DNA of 6,634 bases, from NCBI GenBank assembly GCA_947372155.1, contig CANBSM010000057.1, positions 1-6,634 of the forward strand, given 5' to 3'. Positions 1 through 6,552 of the stretch are shown here, piece by piece. A model generated the notes under the pieces. That model was not told the DNA's origin, ran no database searches, and saw nothing but the letters and a program-made list of their open reading frames with translations. A program made the position numbers and the translations under genes. Position 1 is the first letter of the stretch; every line of letters begins with the position of its first letter. The DNA comes from Burkholderiaceae bacterium. Lineage in GTDB: Bacteria; Pseudomonadota; Gammaproteobacteria; Burkholderiales; Burkholderiaceae.

Positions 1-687
1 GAAAAATGGAAGTTAACGCGTGATGAGCAAGATGCGCTTGCAATGGAATCCCATCGTCGTGCAGCCAACGCCATTAAAGAAGGTCGCTTTAAGTCCCAGA
101 TCGTGCCAATCACTATTAAAACTCGTAAGGGTGATGTCGTGTTTGATACGGATGAGCATGTTAAGCCTGAAACTACTATGGAAACGCTTGCCAAAATGAA
201 GGCAGTGTTCAAAAAAGAAGGTGGTTCTGTAACGGCTGGTAACGCATCAGGCATTAATGATGGTGCTGCATTCTTTGTATTGGCTGATGCGGAGACTGCC
301 AAGAAAGCTGGTCATAAACCTATCGCTCGCTTGGTGTCTTATGCAGTAGCTGGTGTACCAAACCACATCATGGGTGAAGGTCCCATTCCGGCAACTAAAT
401 TAGCGCTTGAGCGTGCCGGTCTCAAACTGGATCAAATGGATGTCATTGAGTCTAATGAAGCTTTTGCTGCTCAAGCATTGGCTGTTACTAAAGGTTTAGG
501 CTTAGATCCAGCCAAGACCAACGTCAACGGTGGTGCCATTGCATTAGGTCATCCAATTGGTTGCTCTGGAGCAGCGATTGCTACTAAAGCAATTCATGAG
601 TTACAACGTGTTCAAGGTAAATATGCTTTGGTGACCATGTGTATTGGTGGCGGACAAGGTATCGCTACTATATTTGAGCGCCTATAA
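1..687 (+). CDS. bktB: Beta-ketothiolase (acetyl-CoA C-acyltransferase, BktB-like), 3' part
   Basis: This is the C-terminal 228 residues of a thiolase; the reading frame is open to the first base, so the gene starts outside the window. The ATG at 43 is internal and not the start. Thiolases condense two acyl-CoA units or cleave 3-ketoacyl-CoA in the cytoplasm. Visible family motifs are SHRRA and DTDEHV before the C-terminal domain, TAGNASGINDGAA, the NEAFAAQ motif, the GGAIALGHPIG motif with the active-site His, and CIGGGQG near the C terminus with the second catalytic Cys. The nucleophilic Cys of the N-terminal half lies outside the window. The text closely resembles, from memory, Cupriavidus BktB (for example ESHRRA, RKGDV.FDTDEHV, RVQGKYALVTMCIGGGQGIA), which supports the symbol, but PhaA or AtoB are possible names and chain-length preference cannot be read from the sequence. 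It is convergent with serB. Confidence 0.95.
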   Translation, partial: EKWKLTRDEQDALAMESHRRAANAIKEGRFKSQIVPITIKTRKGDVVFDTDEHVKPETTMETLAKMKAVFKKEGGSVTAGNASGINDGAAFFVLADAETAKKAGHKPIARLVSYAVAGVPNHIMGEGPIPATKLALERAGLKLDQMDVIESNEAFAAQALAVTKGLGLDPAKTNVNGGAIALGHPIGCSGAAIATKAIHELQRVQGKYALVTMCIGGGQGIATIFERL

Positions 688-705
688 GAAGAACACGCGC
701 AACGA

Positions 706-742
706 TTACCCTGATCTCTTGGGTAAAAACTTAAGAGATCAG
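706..742. terminator. Interleaved inverted repeats between convergent genes, possible transcript-end structure
   Basis: A perfect 10-bp inverted repeat, CTGATCTCTT at 711-720 and AAGAGATCAG at 733-742, flanks a 12-nt loop. It lies between the thiolase stop and the end of serB, and its right arm covers the serB stop codon and last codons. A second perfect pair, TTACCC at 706-711 and GGGTAA at 721-726, is interleaved with the first. The position between convergent genes suggests a bidirectional transcription end. Against a standard intrinsic terminator, the stem is only 4/10 GC and neither strand has a T-run just after it; the only A/T run is inside the loop. A role in termination or 3'-end protection is inference. 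Confidence 0.4.
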
Positions 743-1621
743 TAGTAAAGCGGCATCCAAGCCGACTCGGTCAAAAGCCGCGTCGGCTTTTTCTTTAACG
801 ATTGGTTTAGCCTGATAGGCTACGCTGATGCCTGAACCATTCATCATGATCAGATCATTGGCACCATCGCCCATTGTGATGGCGTTGGCCTTCGTGCAGC
901 CAAGGCGGACACAAGCGTCATCTAGATGGGCTGCCTTCGCAGCACCATCAACAATATCTCCCAGCACTTGACCGGTCAGCTTGCCATCAATGATTTCTAG
1001 TGTATTGGCCTGGGTTTGCTTAAAGCCTAATTGCTCTCTTAACTTTTCTGTAAAGAAGGTAAATCCGCCAGAGACAAGAAGGGTGTAAAGGCCTCGTTCG
1101 TTGGCGCCAGCTAAAAGCTCTATTGCGCCAGGGTTGGGTCTCAGGCGTTCGCGGTAAACAGATTCAAGCGCATCGGCATGCACTCCTTCTAACAAAGCAA
1201 CACGTCTTCTCAAGCTCTCTTTAAAGTCTTTAATCTCACCACGCATGGTGGCTTCCGTAATTTCAGCAACAGCAGATTTCTTGCCTGTGAAGTCAGCAAT
1301 CTCATCAATACATTCAATATTAATCAAGGTGGAATCCATATCCATCGCCAGTACACGAATATCTTTTGGCAATAGATCGGGACTGAGAAAGCATAGATCT
1401 GCATTAAAGCTTGCTGCAATAGATCGCAATTGCTCCCGTTGATTGGTATCTAGATGGGCGCTTGATTCAAGGCGCTCAGAGTAGTAACTTCCGTTGCCAA
1501 GTTGGCCGCCAATGGTATGTAGAGAGGCGCCAATTTTTAAGGCTTGATCTTTTATTGAAAAGATAAGCTTCTGGGCAATTGGCTCTTTAGAGATAATCAC
1601 AAGGACTTGGTATTTGGCCAT
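731..1621 (-). CDS. serB: Phosphoserine phosphatase SerB
   Basis: A 296-residue cytoplasmic HAD-superfamily enzyme that hydrolyses O-phosphoserine to serine, the last step of the phosphorylated serine pathway. HAD motif I is DMDSTL, with the nucleophile at D94 and the general acid at D96, followed by the substrate-contacting E103 in the NIECIDE segment. The cap region carries MRGEIKDFKESLRRRVALLEG-like features around 126-146. Motif II is S184 in SGGFTFF, the motif III Lys is probably K229, and motif IV is GDGANDLIM with D252 and D256. Residues 1-85 form the less conserved N-terminal region, where E. coli SerB has an ACT-like domain; the length is somewhat below E. coli SerB (322). The gene follows mfd by 21 bp on the same strand and probably shares its transcript. 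Only a weak, close GAG stands before the ATG, so translation may depend partly on coupling to mfd. All catalytic residues are intact. Confidence 0.97.
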   Translation of the reverse strand: MAKYQVLVIISKEPIAQKLIFSIKDQALKIGASLHTIGGQLGNGSYYSERLESSAHLDTNQREQLRSIAASFNADLCFLSPDLLPKDIRVLAMDMDSTLINIECIDEIADFTGKKSAVAEITEATMRGEIKDFKESLRRRVALLEGVHADALESVYRERLRPNPGAIELLAGANERGLYTLLVSGGFTFFTEKLREQLGFKQTQANTLEIIDGKLTGQVLGDIVDGAAKAAHLDDACVRLGCTKANAITMGDGANDLIMMNGSGISVAYQAKPIVKEKADAAFDRVGLDAALLLIS

Positions 1622-1628
1622 AGCTCAA

Positions 1629-1645
1629 TAATAATCGGATTATTA
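1629..1645. repeat. 17-bp palindrome TAATAATCgGATTATTA in the mfd-serB gap
   Basis: Two perfect 8-bp arms, TAATAATC (1629-1636) and GATTATTA (1638-1645), surround one central base. The site covers the mfd stop codon (1643-1645) and ends 7 bp before the serB start. With a single-base centre it is shaped more like a dimeric-protein operator than an RNA hairpin; as RNA it would fold at best as a 6-bp A/U stem with a 5-nt loop. There is no T-tract after it, so it is not a typical terminator. No regulator can be named, and chance in an A/T-rich gap remains possible. Confidence 0.45.
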
Positions 1646-4600
1646 GCTTACTTTTGCGGTGCTTAATACCGCAGATTCATTGAGGCGTCGCAATATATTG
1701 CGGATGGCATCAAGACGTTGCTCTAGCTTCTCAAATTCACGGTCTTTCTGGGGGAGCACTTTTAACCTATCTTGGCCATTGAGTTGTATGTATTTGGATG
1801 ACTGGATTAACTGAATGATCTTCATAGGATCAATTGGGGGATTCGGAATAAATTGAATCTGAATGGAGACAGGTGTTGCATCAATCTTTTTAATCCCAAA
1901 GCCAGTCATTTCTAAACGCAGGCGATGGGTTTCATAAAAAGATTTAGCTTGATCGGGGAGGTCGCCAAAGCGATCTACTAATTCTTCACGCAATCCCATA
2001 AGTTCCGAGAAGTCGTTGGTGCCAGCAAAGCGCTTATACAAAGACAGGCGCTCATGAACATCAGGGCAGTAATCTTCAGGAAATAATGCAGGCACCCCGA
2101 GATTAACGTCGGTGGTAGCTTGGAGCGGTGATAGTAAGTCTGGTTCTTTGCCGCTACGAAGCGATTTGACTGCACGATTGAGCATCTCGGTATACAGCTG
2201 AAAGCCTATCTCATGAATTTCACCGGATTGTTTATCACCTAGTACCTCTCCGGCGCCACGAATCTCCAAATCATGCATGGCTAAGTAGAAGCCTGAGCCA
2301 AGTTCTTCCATGGCTTGAATGGCATTAAGACGCAATTGCGCTTGCTTACTGAGGGCTTCAGGGTCTGGCACTAGTAAATAGGCATAAGCCTGGTGATGCG
2401 AGCGACCCACGCGACCGCGTAATTGATGCAGCTGAGCTAAGCCAAATTTATCAGCGCGATGCATGATGATGGTGTTGGCTGTCGGTACATCAATACCGGT
2501 TTCAATAATCGTAGTGCAAAGCAAAATATTGGTGCGCTGCGTAACAAACTCACGCATGACAGATTCTAGTTCTCGTTCATGCATCTGCCCATGGGCAACA
2601 CTAATGCGTGCCTCAGGAATGAGCTCTTGTAAGGCGTGTTTACGATTCTGAATAGTTTCCACTTCGTTATGCAAGAAGTAGACCTGGCCACCACGTTTAA
2701 TTTCACGTAGGACGGCTTCGCGAATGACGCCGTCACCCTCGCGACGAACAAAGGTCTTAATTGCTAGACGCTTCTGAGGGGCTGTGGCGATGATAGAAAG
2801 CTCACGTAAACCTTCCATAGCCATCCCCAATGTTCTTGGAATAGGTGTAGCTGTTAGCGTCAGAATATCTACCTCTGCGCGGAGTGCTTTCAGAGCATCT
2901 TTTTGTCGAACCCCAAAGCGATGCTCTTCATCAACAATCACCAAACCAAGATTAGCAAACTGAGTTTCCTTAGAAAGTAACTTGTGTGTACCAATAATGA
3001 TGTCTGCATCGCCTTTGGCAATTGCCTCTAGGGCGGCATTAATTTCCTTGGTGGTTTTAAAGCGAGAAAGCTCAACTATGCGTACTGGCCAATCTGCAAA
3101 GCGATCCTTCCAGGTAGCAACATGCTGCTCTGCAAGAAGGGTGGTGGGGGCCAAAATAGCGACTTGTTTACCACCCATAACCGCAACAAAGCTTGCACGT
3201 AATGCCACCTCTGTTTTACCAAAGCCGACATCGCCGCAAACTAAGCGATCCATTGGCGTGCCGCTAGTCATATCTCCAATCACAGCAGCAATGGCATTGG
3301 CTTGGTCTGGGGTTTCTTCAAAGCCAAAGCTCTCTGCGAAAGCAGCATAGTCATGTGCTGAAAACTCAAAAGCATGGCCTTTGCGTATTGCTCTGGCGGC
3401 ATACAGGCTCAATAGCTCTGCAGCGGTATCTCGAATCTGTTGGGCGGCTTTACGCTTAGCTTTATCCCATTGCCCGGAACCTAGCTGATGCAGTGGGGCT
3501 GAATCAGGGTCAGACCCCGCATAACGCGTAACCATTTGCAGCTGCTGAACAGGAACATATAAGGTAGCTTCGCCTGAATACTGCAAATGCAAAAACTCTT
3601 CAAAAATAGGCGCCTCTTTTGGCGGGGCTAAATTTAGCAGTACTAAACCTTGGTAGCGCCCAATGCCATGTTCAGCATGCACCACGGGATCGCCAATCTT
3701 GAGCTCAGAAAGATCCTTAAACAGCATGTCAGGATCAGCACTCTCATTTGCCTTACCTTTGCGCCTTTGTCGTGCTGTTGTGGTGAATAACTCAGCTTCT
3801 GTAATGACTAATAGATTTTCAGAGGGCCAAGAAAATCCATTAAAGAGTGGTGCGGTTACTAAACCAAATAAACAATCGCTTTTAATAAACTCGGCAATGC
3901 TGTCAAAGCCCTCTGGCTTTAGAGGGTAGAGCGGCTTGCCATCCTGACTGGCAACTGAATTACTCTCATCAAAAAGTTGTCGAATCGATTCCTTGCGCCC
4001 GGCACTATCACTACAAACTAGTACACGCACCTTTTCAGATTCCACAACTTTACGAAGGAGACTGATGGGATCAGCATCACGACGATGAACTGCGATATCC
4101 GGAACTGCGAGGAATTGACTCTTCTCTGCAGCATCCTTTTCGAGTGTTAGTCGTGCATAGGATTTTGATGTACTAAAAAATTCATCTACATCTAGAAATA
4201 ATTCTTTTGGGGGCAGAATAGGGCGATCGAGATCATGCTTGAGAAACTCATAACGCGAAAGCGTATCTTTCCAAAAGCCCTTAATCGTATCCTCGACATT
4301 GCCAATGCTGACGAGCCAAACAGGATCACCCGAGCGAGGGAAGTAATCAAAAAGATTGGATTGCTCTTCAAAGAAAAGGGGTAGGTAGGACTCAATCCCA
4401 GCACTAGGTATGCCAAGATTGGCGTCTTTGTAAATTGAGCAACGGGTGGGGTCGCCCTCAAAGACTTCTCTCCAACGACTTCTAAAGGCAGTGCGTGAAG
4501 CATCATCAAATGGAAATTCATGCCCAGGAAGAAGGCGCACTTCTTTAACTGGGTAAAGGCTACGCTGTGTATCTGGATCAAAGGCGCGAATCTGTTCAAT

Positions 4601-5185
4601 TTCATCACCAAAGAGATCTAATCGGTAAGGAAGATTCGATCCCATCGGAAATAAGTCGAATAGTCCGCCACGAATACTGTATTCACCAGGGCGCATTACG
4701 GCACTGACTGGGTCATAACCGGCTTGTTGCAATTGGAGTTTTAATGCTGCCTCGTTGAGCTTGTCACCTTGCCTAAAGAAAAAGGTATGGCCAGATAAGA
4801 AATTCGGCGGGCCTAATCTTTGTAGCGCAGTAGTCACTGGCACCAAAACAATGTCACAACTGCCATTAAGTAATTCATAAAGAGTAGCGAGTCGCTCAGA
4901 GACTAAATCTTGATGCGGCGAAAAATGATCATAGGGAAGAATCTCCCAATCAGGCAAAAGCCTGGTTTTGAGTTGCGGAGCAAATGCAGGGATTTCTTCA
5001 AGAAGTCTTTGGGCTTCCTGGGCTTGAGCGCAGAAAATGACCATGACCGAAAAATTGCTGCGATACCGAAGGGCTGTCTGGGCGATTAGGGCTGCATCTG
5101 CTGAGCCTACTAGCCCTGAAAAGGTAAAGCGCTGCCCAGCCCGCGGAGCAGGTATAGGGGGTACTAGATTTAATGCATCAGACAT
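1643..5185 (-). CDS. mfd: Transcription-repair coupling factor Mfd
   Basis: A full-length 1180-residue Mfd (E. coli 1148), the ATP-driven DNA translocase that pushes stalled RNA polymerase off damaged template and recruits UvrA. The N-terminal UvrB-like module spans about 1-350 (LLPDWEILPYD near 76, GEYSIRGGLFDLFPMG near 167). The RNA-polymerase interaction domain starts near 495, with HAEHGIGRY at 503-511. The RecG-like SF2 motor follows: Walker A GDVGFGKTE at 651-659 (K657), DEEH at 752-755, TATPIPRT after it, and QLRGRVGRS at 921-929. The C-terminal autoinhibitory D7 domain begins near 1030 (PEDYCPDVHERLSLYKR). The start is well fixed: an in-frame TGA lies three codons upstream, and there is no later Met before the conserved PAPRAGQRF. 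No Shine-Dalgarno is seen, and a consensus TATAAT ends 8 nt before the ATG, so the message may be nearly leaderless. It is divergent from ispD and probably cotranscribed with serB. Nothing is missing or broken. Confidence 0.98.
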   Translation of the reverse strand: MSDALNLVPPIPAPRAGQRFTFSGLVGSADAALIAQTALRYRSNFSVMVIFCAQAQEAQRLLEEIPAFAPQLKTRLLPDWEILPYDHFSPHQDLVSERLATLYELLNGSCDIVLVPVTTALQRLGPPNFLSGHTFFFRQGDKLNEAALKLQLQQAGYDPVSAVMRPGEYSIRGGLFDLFPMGSNLPYRLDLFGDEIEQIRAFDPDTQRSLYPVKEVRLLPGHEFPFDDASRTAFRSRWREVFEGDPTRCSIYKDANLGIPSAGIESYLPLFFEEQSNLFDYFPRSGDPVWLVSIGNVEDTIKGFWKDTLSRYEFLKHDLDRPILPPKELFLDVDEFFSTSKSYARLTLEKDAAEKSQFLAVPDIAVHRRDADPISLLRKVVESEKVRVLVCSDSAGRKESIRQLFDESNSVASQDGKPLYPLKPEGFDSIAEFIKSDCLFGLVTAPLFNGFSWPSENLLVITEAELFTTTARQRRKGKANESADPDMLFKDLSELKIGDPVVHAEHGIGRYQGLVLLNLAPPKEAPIFEEFLHLQYSGEATLYVPVQQLQMVTRYAGSDPDSAPLHQLGSGQWDKAKRKAAQQIRDTAAELLSLYAARAIRKGHAFEFSAHDYAAFAESFGFEETPDQANAIAAVIGDMTSGTPMDRLVCGDVGFGKTEVALRASFVAVMGGKQVAILAPTTLLAEQHVATWKDRFADWPVRIVELSRFKTTKEINAALEAIAKGDADIIIGTHKLLSKETQFANLGLVIVDEEHRFGVRQKDALKALRAEVDILTLTATPIPRTLGMAMEGLRELSIIATAPQKRLAIKTFVRREGDGVIREAVLREIKRGGQVYFLHNEVETIQNRKHALQELIPEARISVAHGQMHERELESVMREFVTQRTNILLCTTIIETGIDVPTANTIIMHRADKFGLAQLHQLRGRVGRSHHQAYAYLLVPDPEALSKQAQLRLNAIQAMEELGSGFYLAMHDLEIRGAGEVLGDKQSGEIHEIGFQLYTEMLNRAVKSLRSGKEPDLLSPLQATTDVNLGVPALFPEDYCPDVHERLSLYKRFAGTNDFSELMGLREELVDRFGDLPDQAKSFYETHRLRLEMTGFGIKKIDATPVSIQIQFIPNPPIDPMKIIQLIQSSKYIQLNGQDRLKVLPQKDREFEKLEQRLDAIRNILRRLNESAVLSTAKVS

Positions 5186-5192
5186 CTGTGCT

Positions 5193-5203
5193 CATTATAG
5201 AAT
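5193..5203 (+). promoter_or_regulatory. Candidate -10 region for ispD-ispF, overlapping the mfd -10
   Basis: On the plus strand TAGAAT (5198-5203) matches 5 of 6 bases of the -10 consensus, and CATTAT (5193-5198) matches 4 of 6. They overlap the opposite-strand TATAAT of the mfd promoter. No good -35 is present at 16-18 bp (best 2-3 of 6). Initiation from TAGAAT would fall at or next to the ATG at 5209; from CATTAT it would fall near 5205. The call rests on position and a partial match, so confidence is low. Confidence 0.3.
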
Positions 5204-5222
5204 TAGGTATGGACTCTGCAAA
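5194..5222 (-). promoter_or_regulatory. Candidate sigma-70 promoter for mfd(-serB)
   Basis: On the minus strand a perfect -10 hexamer TATAAT (5199-5194) sits 17 bp from TTTGCA (5222-5217), which matches 4 of 6 bases of the -35 consensus. Only 8 bp separate the -10 from the mfd ATG, so initiation at the usual distance falls between about 5187 and 5185, giving a leader of roughly 0-3 nt. The -35 lies inside the first codons of ispD. This is a sequence match only; a further upstream promoter cannot be excluded. Confidence 0.55.
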
Positions 5223-5958
5223 TCATTCGCACAAGAAATGTCATGCCCTTTTGCCTACGGCAGGGGTGGGCTCGCGTCTGGGCGGAGAGTTGCCCAAGCA
5301 GTTTCAGCAGCTTGCCGGTAAACCTATGGTCTCTTATGCCCTAGAAGCCTTTAAGGCATCCGCTCCAATTCAATCTATTTGGATTGCTGTCAGCCCAGGT
5401 TTTATCGAGAATCCTATTTTAGAAACCATTTCTAATACTGGGGCTGATATTCATGTGGTGCCGACAGGAGGCCCAACGCGGCAAGAAACCGTCCGAAACA
5501 CCTTAGCGGCAATGATGAAATCTGGAATCTCTGAGGATGACTGGATATTGGTTCATGACGCAGCAAGGCCGGGAATTACTCCTGCATTAATTGAGAAACT
5601 TATTAGCGCTGTACAGACATCAATTACTGGCGGCATCTTGGCTATTCCCTTGGCTGACACCTTAAAGCAGGCTGATCTGGATTCTGTGATCGCAGGAAAT
5701 ATTCCTCACGCAGAAAGAACGATTCCACGCGAGCATCTCTGGCAGGCGCAAACACCACAGATGTTTGGTTTAAAGCAATTGCATGATGCTCTTGAGAATG
5801 CGATCCGTCTAGAGGCTGACGTTACTGATGAAGCTAGCGCAATCGAATTAGCCGGAGCTAAACCTTTATTGATTGAGGGTGCCTTGCGCAACTTTAAAGT
5901 GACACACCCAGCCGATTGGGAATTAATGCAATTGCTCTTAAGTTCAAGCGGCAAATAA
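5209..5958 (+). CDS. ispD: 2-C-methyl-D-erythritol 4-phosphate cytidylyltransferase IspD
   Basis: IspD couples CTP and methylerythritol phosphate to CDP-ME, the third step of the MEP isoprenoid pathway, in the cytoplasm. Numbered from this start (249 residues; E. coli 236), the CTP-binding loop is PTAGVGSR at 16-23 with K30 in LPKQF. Further family motifs are VHDAARP, a DTLK segment, [13 protein letters not shown] with the conserved Arg, TDEASAIE, and the late Lys in FKVTHP. The loop or arm between DTLK and LWQA is about 6 residues longer than in E. coli. An upstream ATG at 5173 would add 12 residues and overlap the first 13 bases of mfd. I prefer 5209 because 13 residues before the LLPTAG strand fits the family better and it clears mfd, but only an AGG one base from the ATG precedes it, so the choice is not certain. 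ispF follows after 13 bp, so the two are almost certainly one transcript. Confidence 0.95.
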   Translation: MDSANHSHKKCHALLPTAGVGSRLGGELPKQFQQLAGKPMVSYALEAFKASAPIQSIWIAVSPGFIENPILETISNTGADIHVVPTGGPTRQETVRNTLAAMMKSGISEDDWILVHDAARPGITPALIEKLISAVQTSITGGILAIPLADTLKQADLDSVIAGNIPHAERTIPREHLWQAQTPQMFGLKQLHDALENAIRLEADVTDEASAIELAGAKPLLIEGALRNFKVTHPADWELMQLLLSSSGK

Positions 5959-5971
5959 CGAGAAATTCAAT

Positions 5972-6475
5972 ATGACTCAAAGCAACCTCCATATTCCGCA
6001 ATTCCGCATTGGCCAGGGTTACGATGTGCACGCACTAGTAGCTGACCGTAAGCTGATTTTGGGCGGCGTTCATGTGCCTTTTGAGAAAGGTCTTTTGGGT
6101 CACTCCGATGCAGATGCCTTGTTGCATGCGCTGACAGATGCTTTATTGGGCGCTGCAGGCTTAAATGATATTGGGCAGTTATTTCCGGATACGGATCCCC
6201 AATTTAAGGATATGGACAGCCGAATTTTGCTAAGAAGCGCCTTGCAAAAGATCCAAGCAGCAGGATTTCAGATTGGTAACGTGGATGCCACAATTATTTG
6301 CCAAAAGCCTAAATTGGCAGATTTTTTGCCAGAAATGCTTCGTAATATTGCTGCAGATTTGGCTGTGACCCCCAGCCACGTCAACCTCAAGGCCAAAACA
6401 AATGAATCTCTAGGCCATTTAGGAAGGGGCGAGGGCATTGCTGTCCATGCGGTAGCTTTGCTCTACAAGGCCTAA
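5972..6475 (+). CDS. ispF: 2-C-methyl-D-erythritol 2,4-cyclodiphosphate synthase IspF
   Basis: IspF cyclises CDP-ME 2-phosphate to MEcPP with release of CMP, the fifth MEP-pathway step; the family forms homotrimers with a metal at each interface site. The 167-residue protein (E. coli 159) carries the metal ligands D18 and H20 in GQGYDVHAL and H52 in ALLHAL or H44 in GHSDAD; by alignment with E. coli D8/H10/H42, H52 is my best reading but spacing around the loop should be aligned. Other hallmarks are [30 protein letters not shown], the KAKTNE segment for cytidine binding and [14 protein letters not shown] at the C terminus. There are about ten extra N-terminal residues before RIGQGYDVH, and no other Met is available before the active site. 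A GAGA nine bases before the ATG is a modest ribosome binding site. It is a separate gene from ispD, not the IspDF fusion seen in some other bacteria. Confidence 0.97.
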   Translation: MTQSNLHIPQFRIGQGYDVHALVADRKLILGGVHVPFEKGLLGHSDADALLHALTDALLGAAGLNDIGQLFPDTDPQFKDMDSRILLRSALQKIQAAGFQIGNVDATIICQKPKLADFLPEMLRNIAADLAVTPSHVNLKAKTNESLGHLGRGEGIAVHAVALLYKA

Positions 6476-6501
6476 AAGATCCTCAAAAACCCTAGGCATT
6501 G

Positions 6502-6507
6502 TAGAAT
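6502..6507 (+). promoter_or_regulatory. Possible -10 element for the tRNA-Leu gene
   Basis: TAGAAT matches 5 of 6 bases of the -10 consensus and lies 45 bp before the tRNA, which would give a leader of roughly 39 nt to be removed by RNase processing. No convincing -35 is found 16-18 bp upstream, where the sequence around ATCCTC is poor. Read-through from ispD-ispF is an alternative, since no terminator is visible in the 77-bp spacer after ispF. Confidence 0.3.
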
Positions 6508-6552
6508 TACGGTCTTTAGAGTGAAGTCTAAGCTTGGCAGTTTGCGGATATC

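Noticed and set aside
43..45. ATG as a start for the thiolase
   Set aside because: The frame stays open upstream to base 1 and encodes residues expected of a thiolase (EKWKLTRDEQDALA), so this Met is internal.
2982..3350. Plus-strand open frame of 122 codons inside mfd
   Set aside because: It is antisense to the conserved motor domain of mfd (around Walker A), and its product has no recognisable motif; it is a shadow of the real frame.
4192..4611. Minus-strand open frame of 139 codons overlapping mfd in another frame
   Set aside because: It lies wholly within the intact mfd reading frame, and its translation shows no family features; a frame shadow.
6516..6531. Short inverted repeat TTAGA/TCTAA between ispF and the tRNA gene
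   Set aside because: Only 5 A/T-rich base pairs with no T-tract; too weak to call a terminator or regulatory hairpin.
6534..6539. TTGGCA as a -35 element for the tRNA gene
   Set aside because: It matches 5 of 6 consensus bases, but a -10 at normal spacing would fall inside the mature tRNA.
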